A program made the translations under genes and the position numbers. 64,000 nt of DNA, taken from NCBI GenBank assembly GCA_028023455.1, contig JAQFVV010001024.1:12501-76500 (forward strand), given 5' to 3'. Shown here piece after piece: positions 51,169-62,663 of this stretch (the stretch's first letter is position 1; every line of letters begins with the position of its first letter). The notes beneath the pieces were generated by a model. That model was not told where the DNA came from, ran no database searches, and was given only the letters and a program-made list of their open reading frames with translations. The stretch is from Epiperipatus broadwayi. Taxonomy: Eukaryota; Onychophora; Udeonychophora; Euonychophora; Peripatidae.

Positions 51169-52908
51169 GCTTAACTTTTATTCATTCTTGGTCTGACTTT
51201 TTCATTTTAATAAAGTATTTCTTGAAGTAAGATTTCCAAAAATGTTGTGGTGTTAAAACCAATGTATTTGCAGTTGACTGAAAGCCTCTCTCTACACATC
51301 TAAGCTCTGTGATTAGTTCGGAAATTAATCATGTTTAAATAGACTAAATGGACAGCGGAGTGCGGGGAATCCCAAACCAGCCACGCAAATCATAACAAGT
51401 CACAGGATCCACGAAGGAATCATTTACTGGTCGTAGATAAATTAAGAAAAAATTCCATTATACTGTTTCTGTCGTATATAAAAACCTAGGTAATTATTTG
51501 ACTTTGATATCTAAATATTTCCGATTTCTTCTTAAAATAAAAGATAGACTTTATTGAAAGAATTTTTGAACTTTTTTAATTAAACTTAAAAAAAAAATAA
51601 ACTTTAAACTTCAAAAAATTAATATTTGCAATGATAAAATAAATAAAAAGCAGCTTCTATTAAATAATATTTTTGAAACAATGGCATGCACGTATGTGAT
51701 TTGATTTATTTAAACGTAAAAAAAAAAGATAAAAATAAAATATGATGTAACGTGTATAATTTATTTGCTAAAATAATATATTAAAATGCTTATTTTAATC
51801 TTTAAAAAAAGAAGTGTGTGTGTCTCATTATAAGATAAAACGATTTATTTATTCTTAAAATAATATAAAAAGCACTTAAATTATTTTTCTTTAAACATTT
51901 ATGTTTATATCTGATACGTGCAGGTAAGTATAAATATTTATTTTTTTAATAAGAGTAGGAGGGGAAAAAATCTAATCATTAATAATAGTATTTCAGAAAA
52001 AATTCACTAATTTAAATCTATAAATATTTAGTATTTAGTATAATGTTGTTATTATGATTTTAAAGGATTGAAGTATTATTTTGAATGGTTCGGAGAAAAT
52101 TATTTTATCTTTAGAAATAATAGTAGCAGTTTAGAAGAGGTGGGCATTTAAGATACCTTTTATTTTGTTTATTAGTAGTTGGTTGGAACCGGTTGAGCTA
52201 GCAGGGATTCAGATACCAAATTGTGCTGATCAAATAAACATGCTAATTCTAATGTAATTAGCTGGCACCTAAGGGATTTTTCTTTATTCTTTAAAAACAA
52301 TAATAAAGTGTTTATTTGATCGGTGTATATTTGGTCGTCGAGTGTTGAATGTTATTGATAGTTCGCTATTTATAATATTTGACACTTTATCTGAAAACCA
52401 ACCATTTTTCTGAAAGGGAAATTTAGGAGGACAAAATATAAAAAAATATTAGTTAATATTTTATTTGTCGATGCTACGTGTTTGTTGTTTCCCGAAGTTT
52501 AAAAGTTTAAATTATAAGTAGTAGTTATTCTATTTATTGGGTGTTCGGATAGGTTGGTTCAATATATATTGATATATGATATCATATTTGATGTTTTCAC
52601 AGTTATGTAATGTAAATAAAGTAGTTATTGGGTTACAATGTGTTTTTTTTTTTTTTTTGGTTTTTTCCAACATTTTGATGAAATAGCATTTATGATTATA
52701 CAGGTTAACTTTTAAGAAAACCAAAAAATCTCAAATACTAACAACATTGAGCATGAAGTAAATAATGAGGTGGGTGCATAGTAATGCATTCAGAATATTT
52801 ACAGTAACAAAATGTTACTATTACTCAATTTTCAGAATTAACTTATTTCAAGTTTATATTTAAAAGAATATGATAAAATAAATGATCTCCATAAGGCTAT
52901 AATAAGTT

Positions 52909-53062
52909 ATGCTTCATCAGCTGTATTTAAAACAGTTAGTTTTTTTTATTTAATATTTGGTTCTCAAATTATATTTTTCTAATTTTGCAAATATTTTAGC
53001 ATTAATTTTATTTTTTGGAAATGGGTCACAAGACAAACTCGTTTAAATAGAGCTGATGAAGC
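52909..53062. repeat. imperfect inverted repeat
   Basis: ATGCTTCATCAGCTGTATTT at 52909-52928 is matched inversely by TAAATAGAGCTGATGAAGCA ending at 53062. About 110 bp separate the arms. It lies just upstream of the MITE-like element and may be part of another foldback repeat. Confidence 0.65.
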
Positions 53063-53186
53063 ACAAAACATTTCAGTCTTGTGGAAACCAATTATTTTAT
53101 TGCTGAATTAAATTCAGTATTCCCATATATTAGTAGGCTGACCAAATTAACATAATCCTAATATCAAAATTATGATATTAGTAAAA

Positions 53187-53478
53187 AATCAGTCGCATGT
53201 CACATGACCCATATATCTTGCATTGTCAATATTTTTTATGATAAATATCACAAGAGTTACTATTTTGAATATAATGTCCTAGCACCTTATGGAAGAGATC
53301 CATAGCTCTAAACCAGTCTGAGGATGGGGTAAAAACCTAGATATAGGCTTCGGGTATTTTCTCTTATAGCATTTATCATAAAAAATAAATGAAATATTCT
53401 TGTTTAGAGCTATTAGCAGGTTCTTTATATATTACATATTGGTAATGCAAGTTATATAGGTCATGTGACATGTGACTG

Positions 53479-53482
<4 letters not shown>
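53187..53482. mobile_element. MITE-like element with long terminal inverted repeats
   Basis: The left end AAATCAGTCGCATGTCACAT and the right end ATGTGACATGTGACTGATTT are inverted repeats with one mismatch, continuing through CATGACC-TATAT-CTTGCATT for about 40 bp. A second inner pair is formed by TTTTTTATGATAAAT and ATTTATCATAAAAAAT. The 296-bp core has no ORF. TA lies close to the left end and immediately at the right end, but a clean TA duplication cannot be confirmed in the AT-rich flank. Confidence 0.75.

Positions 53483-53512
<30 letters not shown>
53483..53512. repeat. AT dinucleotide run
   Basis: About 15 AT units directly follow the right end of the MITE-like element. Confidence 0.95.
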
Positions 53513-53515
<3 letters not shown>

Positions 53516-56500
53516 CATACAAAACACATAATATTCACAATAATCTAAAATACACTCTACATAATGTAATATAATTATATAAAATAAATAACTAAGTATT
53601 AGCTGTAGCTAGATTATGGCATTCTATGCCATCATGGGATACAATTAAACGTTAATATTTAAATTTTATATAAAAACTCACATTACTTTTCCCACTTTAA
53701 TAATGAACTTTCCATAAATTATGAATATTCAAACAATTACACTATTTGTTTAATACATTGGCTGCCATATTTATAAAATAAGATTCTTTGATTTTTTTTC
53801 TCCAACTCATTATCTACATGTGAAATAAAAAATTTTATAAAAGCAAAAACCACCATTAAGATCACTGCATGAATTGTTATAAAATAAATTGCATTAATCT
53901 GTGGACGTTTGTAAATCTAAATTTGCAGAACATGCAGTCGTTTGCTACGATGACTTTTGTATTGGTAATATTTTTTTCTACACGTAAAAAATGACTTGAA
54001 AAAAAAATCATATTTTATAAATATGACAGACAATGCAAGAAATAACAGTATAAGTGTGTGAATATATTCAAGTTATGGGAATTTAGCTATTCATTTGAGA
54101 ACAGTAGTGTTGTGTGATTTTAATAAGGTTTTAATGAGATTTAAATATTATCATTTAATTACTACTCAAGATGGCATAATCAGCTGTAAGATGGACAGAG
54201 TTAATAATCAGTTATTTATTTTATATAAGCATATTGAAGTTTGTAGAGTGTATTCTAGAGTATATATATATTGTATTAGTATTTACTAATAGTAATATTT
54301 TTTTCGTGTTTTAATTTTTAAAATAAAAACGCACATTTAAATAATAAATAGTAAAAAAAAAAATATTTTTTAAATAACTTTGCTAACATGATTTCTATAA
54401 ATAATTCGTTTATGTTTGAGATTTTAAAATTTATAATCAAAATAAAAAAAAATCAACTTAACGTATTGAATGCAAAAATATGCTTTAGAATAAAGATTAT
54501 AAAATATATTTAAAATATTAATAACGAAATTACGATGAAGCAGATTAAAGAAAAAATAAGAAATGAAAATGTTTGACAATATTATGTACAATCAATTTGC
54601 TAATACAATTTTTGTGTTACTATCTATATCTGCTTACATCTAAATTCATACAACCGTATAATTAAACCTCTCTTCAAGCATGCCTCACCCATGCACATAC
54701 ACATCTATATACAATTGCAGAATCAGTTACAGATTGTGGATCGATGGAACTCATAAAATCAGTGTAGAATAATCATGAAAACATGGATTTTAACATATAT
54801 ATATATACACTGTTTAAATAATAAGTGAAATAATGATTAAAGCTAAATGGGATAAATATGTAACCAGATGGTGACTGGTTGAGTTCTCATTGTTATATAT
54901 ACTGTTGTTTTAAAAGTTTACAAGTAAGTGCTTGAAATATAAAAAAAAATATAAAATAAATCATTTATAATTATGAAATTAATTTGTTAATTTTCTACAT
55001 AGATATCCTTTGCGTTGACATATTTCCGTTTTATGCTGTGATATAAAATGGATATTAGTTAGTTCCATCTATTTGAAAGAATGAATGTTGAGGAGTTGAA
55101 AAATTAATTCCCAGCTATAGATAAAGACATAAATCTTAAATATTTTTTTCTGTTTTTGCTGTTTCAAGTATCTCATTATTATTTGAGATAGAACACTTTT
55201 CTATTACCTCATTAAATTTGACAAAGTTAAACGTAATATGTACGAAACATTAACAACCTAATTCAGCGAAGTGTTTATGTTTTTGGTGGATGAAAACCTT
55301 GTTGAAAATGTTAGATACTTTACACATAATTTTTTTGAGTGTTGGTTGGATGAATTTTTCTCTGCAAGAAATAATTATATAATATAATCCAATAAAATAT
55401 TACTATATTCACTTTTAGTTTAAAGTATTAAATTGCTAATGTTAGTTGCTTTAAATTGCTAATGTTAGTTGCTAGCCCTATTTGTTAAAATAAGCGTTAA
55501 TTTTCAAACAGTTGCTCTATTATTCATTATTTATAATACATTACGAAATAATATAAAACCTTCTTATTATACACTATTCTCTGATTTCTTTCTCATTCTC
55601 TAATGCTTTCATTAAATATACTACATTTCAAATAATATATATATATGTAAATTTATAAATAAATATTAGAGAATAGAGTACATAAAAGTTTATAAAAATT
55701 ATATCTATAAACAGTTTTTGTTAACTAATACTTTGAAAGATCAACATTCCCATAATTCCATGATGTCAACTTTCTCATAATTCCATGATCTTAATGTCTG
55801 CTGCCTGCCTATTAATTAAATCTTGCTTGTATTTATATATTAACACACCTTTCTAATTTTTTTTCTTTTATTAGTATTTCTTTCAGTTTTCAATATTTTG
55901 ATTTTATATAAATACTATTATTGATAATCAAAATTATAACTTCGTTTTCAATCACACTTTAATTATTTTACATTTTGTAAAAATCTACTAACATCTAATC
56001 AAAAGTAGATTGCAAATTCAGTCTCAATATGCAAACTTCTAATTATTGACTTTAATCAGATTTACAAATTTTATTCACGTTTTCACATATATTTCAATAA
56101 TGATTATACATGCTACCGATTTCACTTATATGATGTTGGTAAAGACAATATATAATAATTTGCAATTGTTGTATATTATTATATAATTATATTATAATAC
56201 AAAATTTCTGATCTTATATGTTATTTCTTTCCAGGGATTAAAGATATTTTCTCATATGTACATTTAGTTTTTTTTTTTTTTTTTTACAATTATAATCTAA
56301 CTCCACAGAATGTATTTGCACTTTTTTAAGAAAATACCTATTTTAATAATAACAGTTATATCACTGGCCATTTATTTTCTCTTCCCAACCATATTTCTTA
56401 AACTACTGTAATTCTGCATGTTTAAAGTGATTTCACTGCAATAGTTTTATGGTCAAATAAAAAGTCTGTATTGCCTTTCTGATATGTTCATCACTCAGAC

Positions 56501-56570
56501 TTCTCATTAATTCCTGAGCAAAAATGATATTGGATTATTTATTTTTTTATTATTTTAAATAAATATGACT
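53513..56570. other. AT-rich DNA without recognisable genes
   Basis: Nothing beyond short AT runs and a short local duplication near 55436-55469 (TTAAATTGCTAATGTTAGTT twice) was found. Confidence 0.45.
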
Positions 56571-56577
56571 TATGATT

Positions 56578-57064
56578 AACCGGTCAAGTGAAATTTAGAT
56601 ATAATCCTCTGGCTAAGCTCATATCTCTTAACATATCAAATATAAGTATTAATAATATTCTAAGATAATTTCCACTATTAAACTAGATCAAAATCTAAAA
56701 ATTAATAATATATGGTTGCATTAAATAAATAAATAATAATATAATAATAATTATTATCATGAGACATTTACTACAAGATATAATGGTTTGTAAACATTGA
56801 GAACATCTCCCTAAGGACATAATCCCAATAGTATAAGAACACTATCCTTCTATAATTCAAATAATAATAATAATATTAATCTATAGCATTCTTAAGATTT
56901 AAAATATATTAAATAATTTAAATATAATATTAATAAATTATAATTTTGTAATATTGAAAAATATATAATCTCAGGTTGTATACAATCAAAAAAACAAATT
57001 AATTGAAAAATCCTATAGCCAAATCCGGTGAGAGATTTTACATCATATTCAGCTACACCTCACA

Positions 57065-57130
<66 letters not shown>
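56578..57130 (+). repeat. TAA-tailed dispersed repeat, copy 2
   Basis: It shares landmarks in order with 1955-2445: TTAACCGGT, TATAAGAACACTATCC, an ATTCTTAAG block, AATCTCAGGTTG and GAGATTTTACATCATATTC. It ends in an AAT tail (57064-57130, about 22 units). The LINE at 57131 begins straight after this tail. Confidence 0.42.
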
Positions 57131-57132
<2 letters not shown>

Positions 57133-57354
57133 AAGATGTGCATGTGCGTGTATGCCTAAGTCATGAAGAATGAAGGTCTTATTAATAATCTTTTTTTTTT
57201 TCATATTCTAATCGTTTTCACACTCAAAAACTGTGATATATAACTGTGAATGACAAAGACAGTGATGGCTGATTACTGAACAGTTGTTTTCTAGCAAAAA
57301 GTAAGTAATACGGTCGTTCATAACCAAAAATAAATTATGACATCATAAACAAGC

Positions 57355-58930
57355 ATGGCCTCACATCAAGAAGTGAACAACGTAAATTGCGCTCAAACAA
57401 ACGGCGATAAAATGAAAACTGCGACCAACGCAAAAACATACACGAACGTAACAAAAATAAACAAGAAGCCTCACAGCATCGAAAAAAGTCCAGCATTACC
57501 ACAGACAGCAAGATTTAGGAAAGTAAATCAAGCCGACATAAATAATTTAAACCTCATAGAAAACAATAATGAAGAGCCCTCCCCAACGATATGGAATCAA
57601 GATGAACTGCAAGAAATAAACGTTAATTTCAACAGCACCATCCCAAAAAAATTATTCGCAACTTTCCAAAAAAATTTTTCACCGAGATCATTAGTGTTAG
57701 CTGTCATCAATAGGAATTTAACACTTTATAAATTCCCCAGAGAGCTTATTTACAAAGAGCTGACAGCAACAACAATGTGGGATATAGTCTCTAGTATTGG
57801 AGACCATCCAAACTCACGATACATTGCAATTCAGTTTTTCGATGAACATCAGCGTGCAAGATTTCAAACTAAAGTAAAAACTTTGGGAAGCTACATGCTA
57901 ATAATAGTCAATCAAAGCTTGCAAAACTATTATAACGGAATAATTAAAAACACTTACTTCAGATATACCATTCAGGATTTTCAAAAATTAATACAGTCAT
58001 TTGGCAAAGCTATTTATATAAAACAAATCTACTTATCCGACACCCCATCCCGGTTTTCAGCAACAACTTTCATTTCAAAATAAAGCTGAATGACACTGTA
58101 ATCCTGGAGGATATTTCAACACAAATAATTGACCAGAATACAATACTGACCTTTCACATAAAAGGATTAAGGCCAAGATGTTTTGTGTGCGGTGAAACCG
58201 GACACTTAGCAATCGATTGCAACACCAAAATCAAACAGAAAAACGAACCGAGCTCTGAAGATCAACCAAGAGAAACTCATCAACAGGAATCAAATAGTAC
58301 AAAACAGATAACAAAACAACTAATAAACAAGAAAAAATTAATAAATAATCCACAGATAAACAGCAATTGAATAATAAAAAAATGGCACACCCATTGCCAG
58401 CACCTGAAATTCTGGATTTATCAACAAAATCAACCAATTGAATTCAAACCCCCACTGATAAAAAAAACAGAAAGTCAACAGCCTTAAGAGGCTGCAATGG
58501 AAAAAAAACAGTGCACAATCTAAGTCAGCCTACCAAAGATACTGATGAAAAAGAGATAATAAAAGAAGAAATAAACTCACACAGTAATAGGAATCAAGAA
58601 TATATATATATAACACCAAATTATTTTTAATATTGGGTGTTTGGTGTTATATATATATATATATATATATATAACACCAAACACCCAATATTAAAAATAA
58701 TACAACAATGGAAATTATGGAAGCTATCACCCCAAATATGCCTCAAATCACCAAAGCTGATGTAGAACAAAGAAGAAGACCAGGCCACCCACCAAAGAAA
58801 AATAGAGGGCCCTAAAATCAAAACAGAATCCAACCTTAGCTTTGCTGATCACAACAATACAACTACAGTGGAAACAGATGAAGATCTGGAAATGGAATAT
58901 GAGAATGAATTGGAAGAAACACCAGATCAA
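57355..58930 (+). pseudogene. LINE ORF1 (zinc-knuckle nucleic-acid-binding protein), frameshifted
   Basis: The first frame (57355-58083, 242 codons) starts at an ATG after a non-coding leader. Its N-terminal 60 residues are polar and Asn/Lys/Thr-rich, followed by a folded-looking domain (FSPRSLVLAVINRNLTLYKF, YIAIQFFDEHQRARF). A one-base shift near 58055 moves the protein into another frame. That frame carries CFVCGETGHLAIDC (from 58179), a C-X2-C-X4-H-X4-C knuckle. A stop at 58368 and a hairpin insertion at 58621-58700 break the tail. ORF1 proteins of this type coat LINE RNA and bring it to the target. Confidence 0.8.
58621..58700. repeat. AT-centred perfect inverted repeat inside the LINE
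   Basis: The arms 58621-58649 and 58672-58700 are exact 29-bp reverse complements (TTTAATATTGGGTGTTTGGT in the left arm) around an AT run. A third partial copy, TATAACACCAAA, lies at 58609-58620. The duplication interrupts the ORF1 C-terminal region. Confidence 0.95.
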
Positions 58931-58966
58931 CCCTAATATTTAAATCTCAACCTAACACAACATATA

Positions 58967-61900
58967 ATGAAAATAAAAATTGCGGCAATCAATGTCAGAG
59001 GTTTGAACTCAACCTCAAAAATTAATAAGTTAAAACATTGGATCAAGGATATACAACCACATTTGCTTTGTATACTAGAGACAAAAATTTATGCTGGATT
59101 ACAAATTGACCCAGCCAAACATTTAAATATGGAAGGTTTCTGTGCATGCTCCAGAGACTCTTCCTATCTCTCAGCTGGCACCGGACTCATAATTGCTAGA
59201 AATTGCCCATTCACAACGTTCAAAATAATTCACATTGACATGAACTTATTAATTGCAACTTTCAACCAAAAAAGCATAACAATAAATCTGGTTTTTGTAT
59301 ATATGCCTTTACAGGATAAAAAAATAGATACCATAATTGCAAACATTAATTCAAGGTTAGCTACAACTTTAAATCCAACCGTTTTAATTGGAGATTTTAA
59401 TTTAAAATATCAGGAATTTACCCAACATTTGCTTCAGAATGAACATACCACTAATGAGTGGCCAAGGTTTTTTGCCAGATGATGCCATCTCTTTCCACAA
59501 TAAATGCTTCTCTTCACTTATTGGTGCGTGTTTTTATTCTCCAATGCTTCACCACCTTATTGAAATAAAACTAACTCCCTCAACTTTTTCCGATCACTCA
59601 TCTCAAATAGTCACAATTGACTGTGTCCAAATTCAAATATCACCCTTTCCACTTACAAGAACAATAAAAGTTTTACTCCCAGAAACAACCCCTAAATTTC
59701 TGTTCTCTGAGACCTACATACAGCTAAACAAAATCAAAAATATGACTTTGAACCTGGTTCAAAAATATCTAGCATTTATGGGAATGTTGTCCTTTAACAT
59801 CAACCATATAACAAAAAAACAACCTCCACCATCAAGACTTTTGTCTCTGTCACATCAGTTGCACCAGAGAATAATCATGATTAACCCATCACACTGCACC
59901 CAGCAGTATAAATTCAAGTTTACACATGCATACAATAAAGCATGTGATGAACTCAAAAGCTGTCTGAAGATAAAGAAAAGCAAGGTATGCCTATACAGGC
60001 CACACACTTGGACAAGAGATTATATAAGATGGGCGCTGGTGAACCAACCAGATGTAAAAGTGCCAATGGCACTATATACAAATAGTGGAAAATATGCAGG
60101 ACACAATATGATTATGCCTATTTTTGAATATTTTAAGGAGAAATTACAAGAAAAACAACCATATAAAATACCACATAATCTGTTTGGCCCACCAGAGACA
60201 AAAACCTCCACAAAAGATGTATTCACAACAAAACTGAATACTATTTGAAATGCTTGCCATCCAGGTAGTCCTGGAGTCCCATTGTTTGTATTAAAGCATC
60301 TAAGTAAATTCACAACAGAATATTTGTGTCAGTTAGCAAACCATCTAGCACAACAAATTCAACCCATGGAGGGTGTCTATCCAATAGCCATAGTACCCTA
60401 TAATAAAAAGAAAGCAATTATCCCACCTATTACAGATTTCCGGCCAATATCTATGAGACCTTTGCCAATCAAAATTATGGAGAAAATTATTAAAGATGAA
60501 ATTGAACCATATATAATGCCCCTTATCTCCAAAGCACAATATGCAAAAAAAACTCTTCAACAACAGAAGCAGCCTTATTCTTCAAAGCAATTCTAGCCAC
60601 AGTAAAATAGCGGAAAAAATATGGACCCATTGTCATGCAGCTTGACATAGAAGCTGCATTTGACTCAGTCAATATATACATACTTCTGAAAATGCTAAAA
60701 GACACAGAAATTCCTAGAACACACCTATATATAATTGCTAACCTGCTTCTGAACAGAGAGATCCATATAACTTTAAATGGAAGAAACTCACCATCTTTCA
60801 CACCCACCAAATCTATATCCCAAGGATCCCCTCTTAGTTCACTATTGTTTATATTTTACATCAATCCTCTTATTAAAAGCATACAAAATGCATTTAATGG
60901 GATTGAGATACCAGACACAACACAGCACACTACATGCATGCTTTGCCTATATGGATGATGTTACAGTATTCCTAACATCAAAAACACAAAGACCGCAACT
61001 CCAAAAGATATTGCAAGAAAACTCACAAAAATATGAATTAACATTTAATCCAGCAAAAACCACAGCCTGGTCACTATACACTGGTACATGTACATCAATT
61101 TACAAATCAAAACTAAACTCTTTCCTTAGATTCCCATTTCATATGGGAATTACAGGAATGAGATGCCATATCCAAAATATACTTAAAAAAGAAGCCACAA
61201 AAATTATAAACTCCTTGTCCAAGGCATATCTTTCACTATATTCCAAAGTACAGCTAATTAACCAGCTTATGACAACCAAAATAACATACTATGTACTGGT
61301 TATTTCATTCTCAAAGGGGTTCATTTCAAAAATTAAAACCATATATAATAAACTACTTTGGGCCAGAAAAACAGTAGCAGTTTCCACAAAAAAACTTAGC
61401 CAACCTCTAATAAAAAATGAACTTTGCTTGCACAACATCAATGTTTTTCATATACAGAAGTTAAGGAACTCAATAATCACAATACTTGCCAAATACCCAA
61501 AAATTAACCACTTGACAGAAGTTACTCCAACAGATAGACCACCTCCAAAAGTTTCTTTTTTCACTAAAATTACATACCAATGCAAAAACACAGACAAGAT
61601 TCCAGAACAGTATTTGCATAAGTATTCATACTGGGATATTTATGGTTTAATAAACAGAGAAGCAGATACTAATGTTATACAACCTATGCTAGGAATAAAC
61701 AACAAGAGACTACTCAAGGAATATAAAAAATGGGCTCTAGAACCCAAATACTTTGATTTTATCATAAAAGTCAATCTCATTGCCTTGCCAACAACCCACT
61801 TTCTTTATCATAAAAGAATGTATATATCTATTGACCCCTTCTGTGGATTCTGCCATCGAGCGGAAGAGACATTGGACCACTTTATTTATCAATGTGTAGC

Positions 61901-62250
61901 ACTTAACTAAACATGACAGATGATGTGTAACACCTACAGAAAACCGGGTACAATCATTAATCACAAAATAGCAGCTTTTCAGGGAAGATCAATACCTAGT
62001 ACTAGGGCAGCCACATTTGTTCTATATGCATACTGGTGCACCTGATGTACTTTCTTAATTGGCAATAACACCATATGACACCCAGCTACATTTAGCAACA
62101 AACTGCTACACATTCGAAATAGAGATAAAATAATAACGAACCCCCACTTATATGCAGCAACATGGTCATTGTTAAAACAATCATCAATGCTGTGAATGCT
62201 GCAAAGAAAACTATCATACAACTAACAGTCAAAGTGACATGTGGACAAAA
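58967..62250 (+). pseudogene. LINE ORF2 (AP endonuclease and reverse transcriptase), frameshifted
   Basis: The start at 58967 fits AP endonucleases: Asn9 lies in AINVRG, Glu38 in ILETK, Tyr112 in VYMP, and Asp143 and Asn145 in GDFN. After a shift near 59470, SDHS (about 59589-59600) supplies the last catalytic Asp and His. RT motifs follow: FRPISMRPLPIKIMEKII (about 60438), LDIEAAFDSV (60641), SQGSPLS (about 60820) and the catalytic YMDD (60948). Near the end CGFCHRAEETLDHFIYQC forms a C-X2-C-X8-H-X4-C finger before a stop at 61908. Weakly similar frames run on to about 62250. Stops and shifts near 59480, 60248 and 60596, and between 60900 and 60960, show that no working enzyme is encoded. 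Confidence 0.87.
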
Positions 62251-62454
62251 CTAAATAAACTCTTCAAACTTTAGAACTCTGATTATTTTTGCTTTTTTAT
62301 TTTTTATATTGTTATAGTCCATTAACCACAAAGTGTAACCTCTAAATTCATTTATATGTGTTTACCCTAATATCATTCATTGTATGTTAAATTTGAAATT
62401 TTCTAGATGTAAACTTATGTAAACCATTGAGAACAATAAAGCCTTTATTGAAAC

Positions 62455-62455
<1 letters not shown>
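62251..62455 (+). other. LINE 3' untranslated region with AATAAA
   Basis: After the last ORF2-like frame, AT-rich sequence leads to GAACAATAAAGCCTTTATTG, a poly(A)-signal match at about 62436. The TAA tail starts directly after it. Confidence 0.55.
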
Positions 62456-62552
<97 letters not shown>

Positions 62553-62581
62553 TTATGATGATAATGATGATGATGATGATG

Positions 62582-62651
<70 letters not shown>

Positions 62652-62663
62652 TAATAATAATAA
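62456..62663. repeat. TAA tail with an embedded GAT microsatellite
   Basis: Two AAT arrays (62456-62551 and 62579-62663) flank a short GATGATGATGAT run. The first array continues the LINE 3' end without a break. The second may be a flanking microsatellite or later expansion. Confidence 0.95.

Larger units (their letters stand above)
49783..53186. other. AT-rich DNA, no supported gene
   Basis: Two less AT-rich islands stand out. 51150-51440 has a TATAAATAG box and a GC-richer segment downstream. 52170-52275 has TAATTAG-like and AAATAAACA-like motifs. Neither contains a supported exon. Confidence 0.4.
57131..62551 (+). mobile_element. near full-length two-ORF LINE, inactivated
   Basis: The order is a probable 5' UTR (57131-57354), ORF1 with a zinc knuckle, ORF2 with AP endonuclease, RT and a C-terminal CCHC finger, then a 3' UTR with AATAAA near 62436 and a TAA tail. 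At about 5.4 kb it is close to full length. ORF1 and ORF2 each carry several frameshifts or stops, yet long frames survive, so loss of function looks fairly recent. The combination of ORF1 zinc knuckle, AP endonuclease and TAA tail is found in several clades. I could not decide between L1/Tx1-like and I/Jockey-like. Confidence 0.85.

Noticed and set aside
60020-60810. Minus-strand frames of 72-97 residues across the LINE
   Set aside because: They are antisense shadows of ORF2, which carries the RT motifs on the plus strand.
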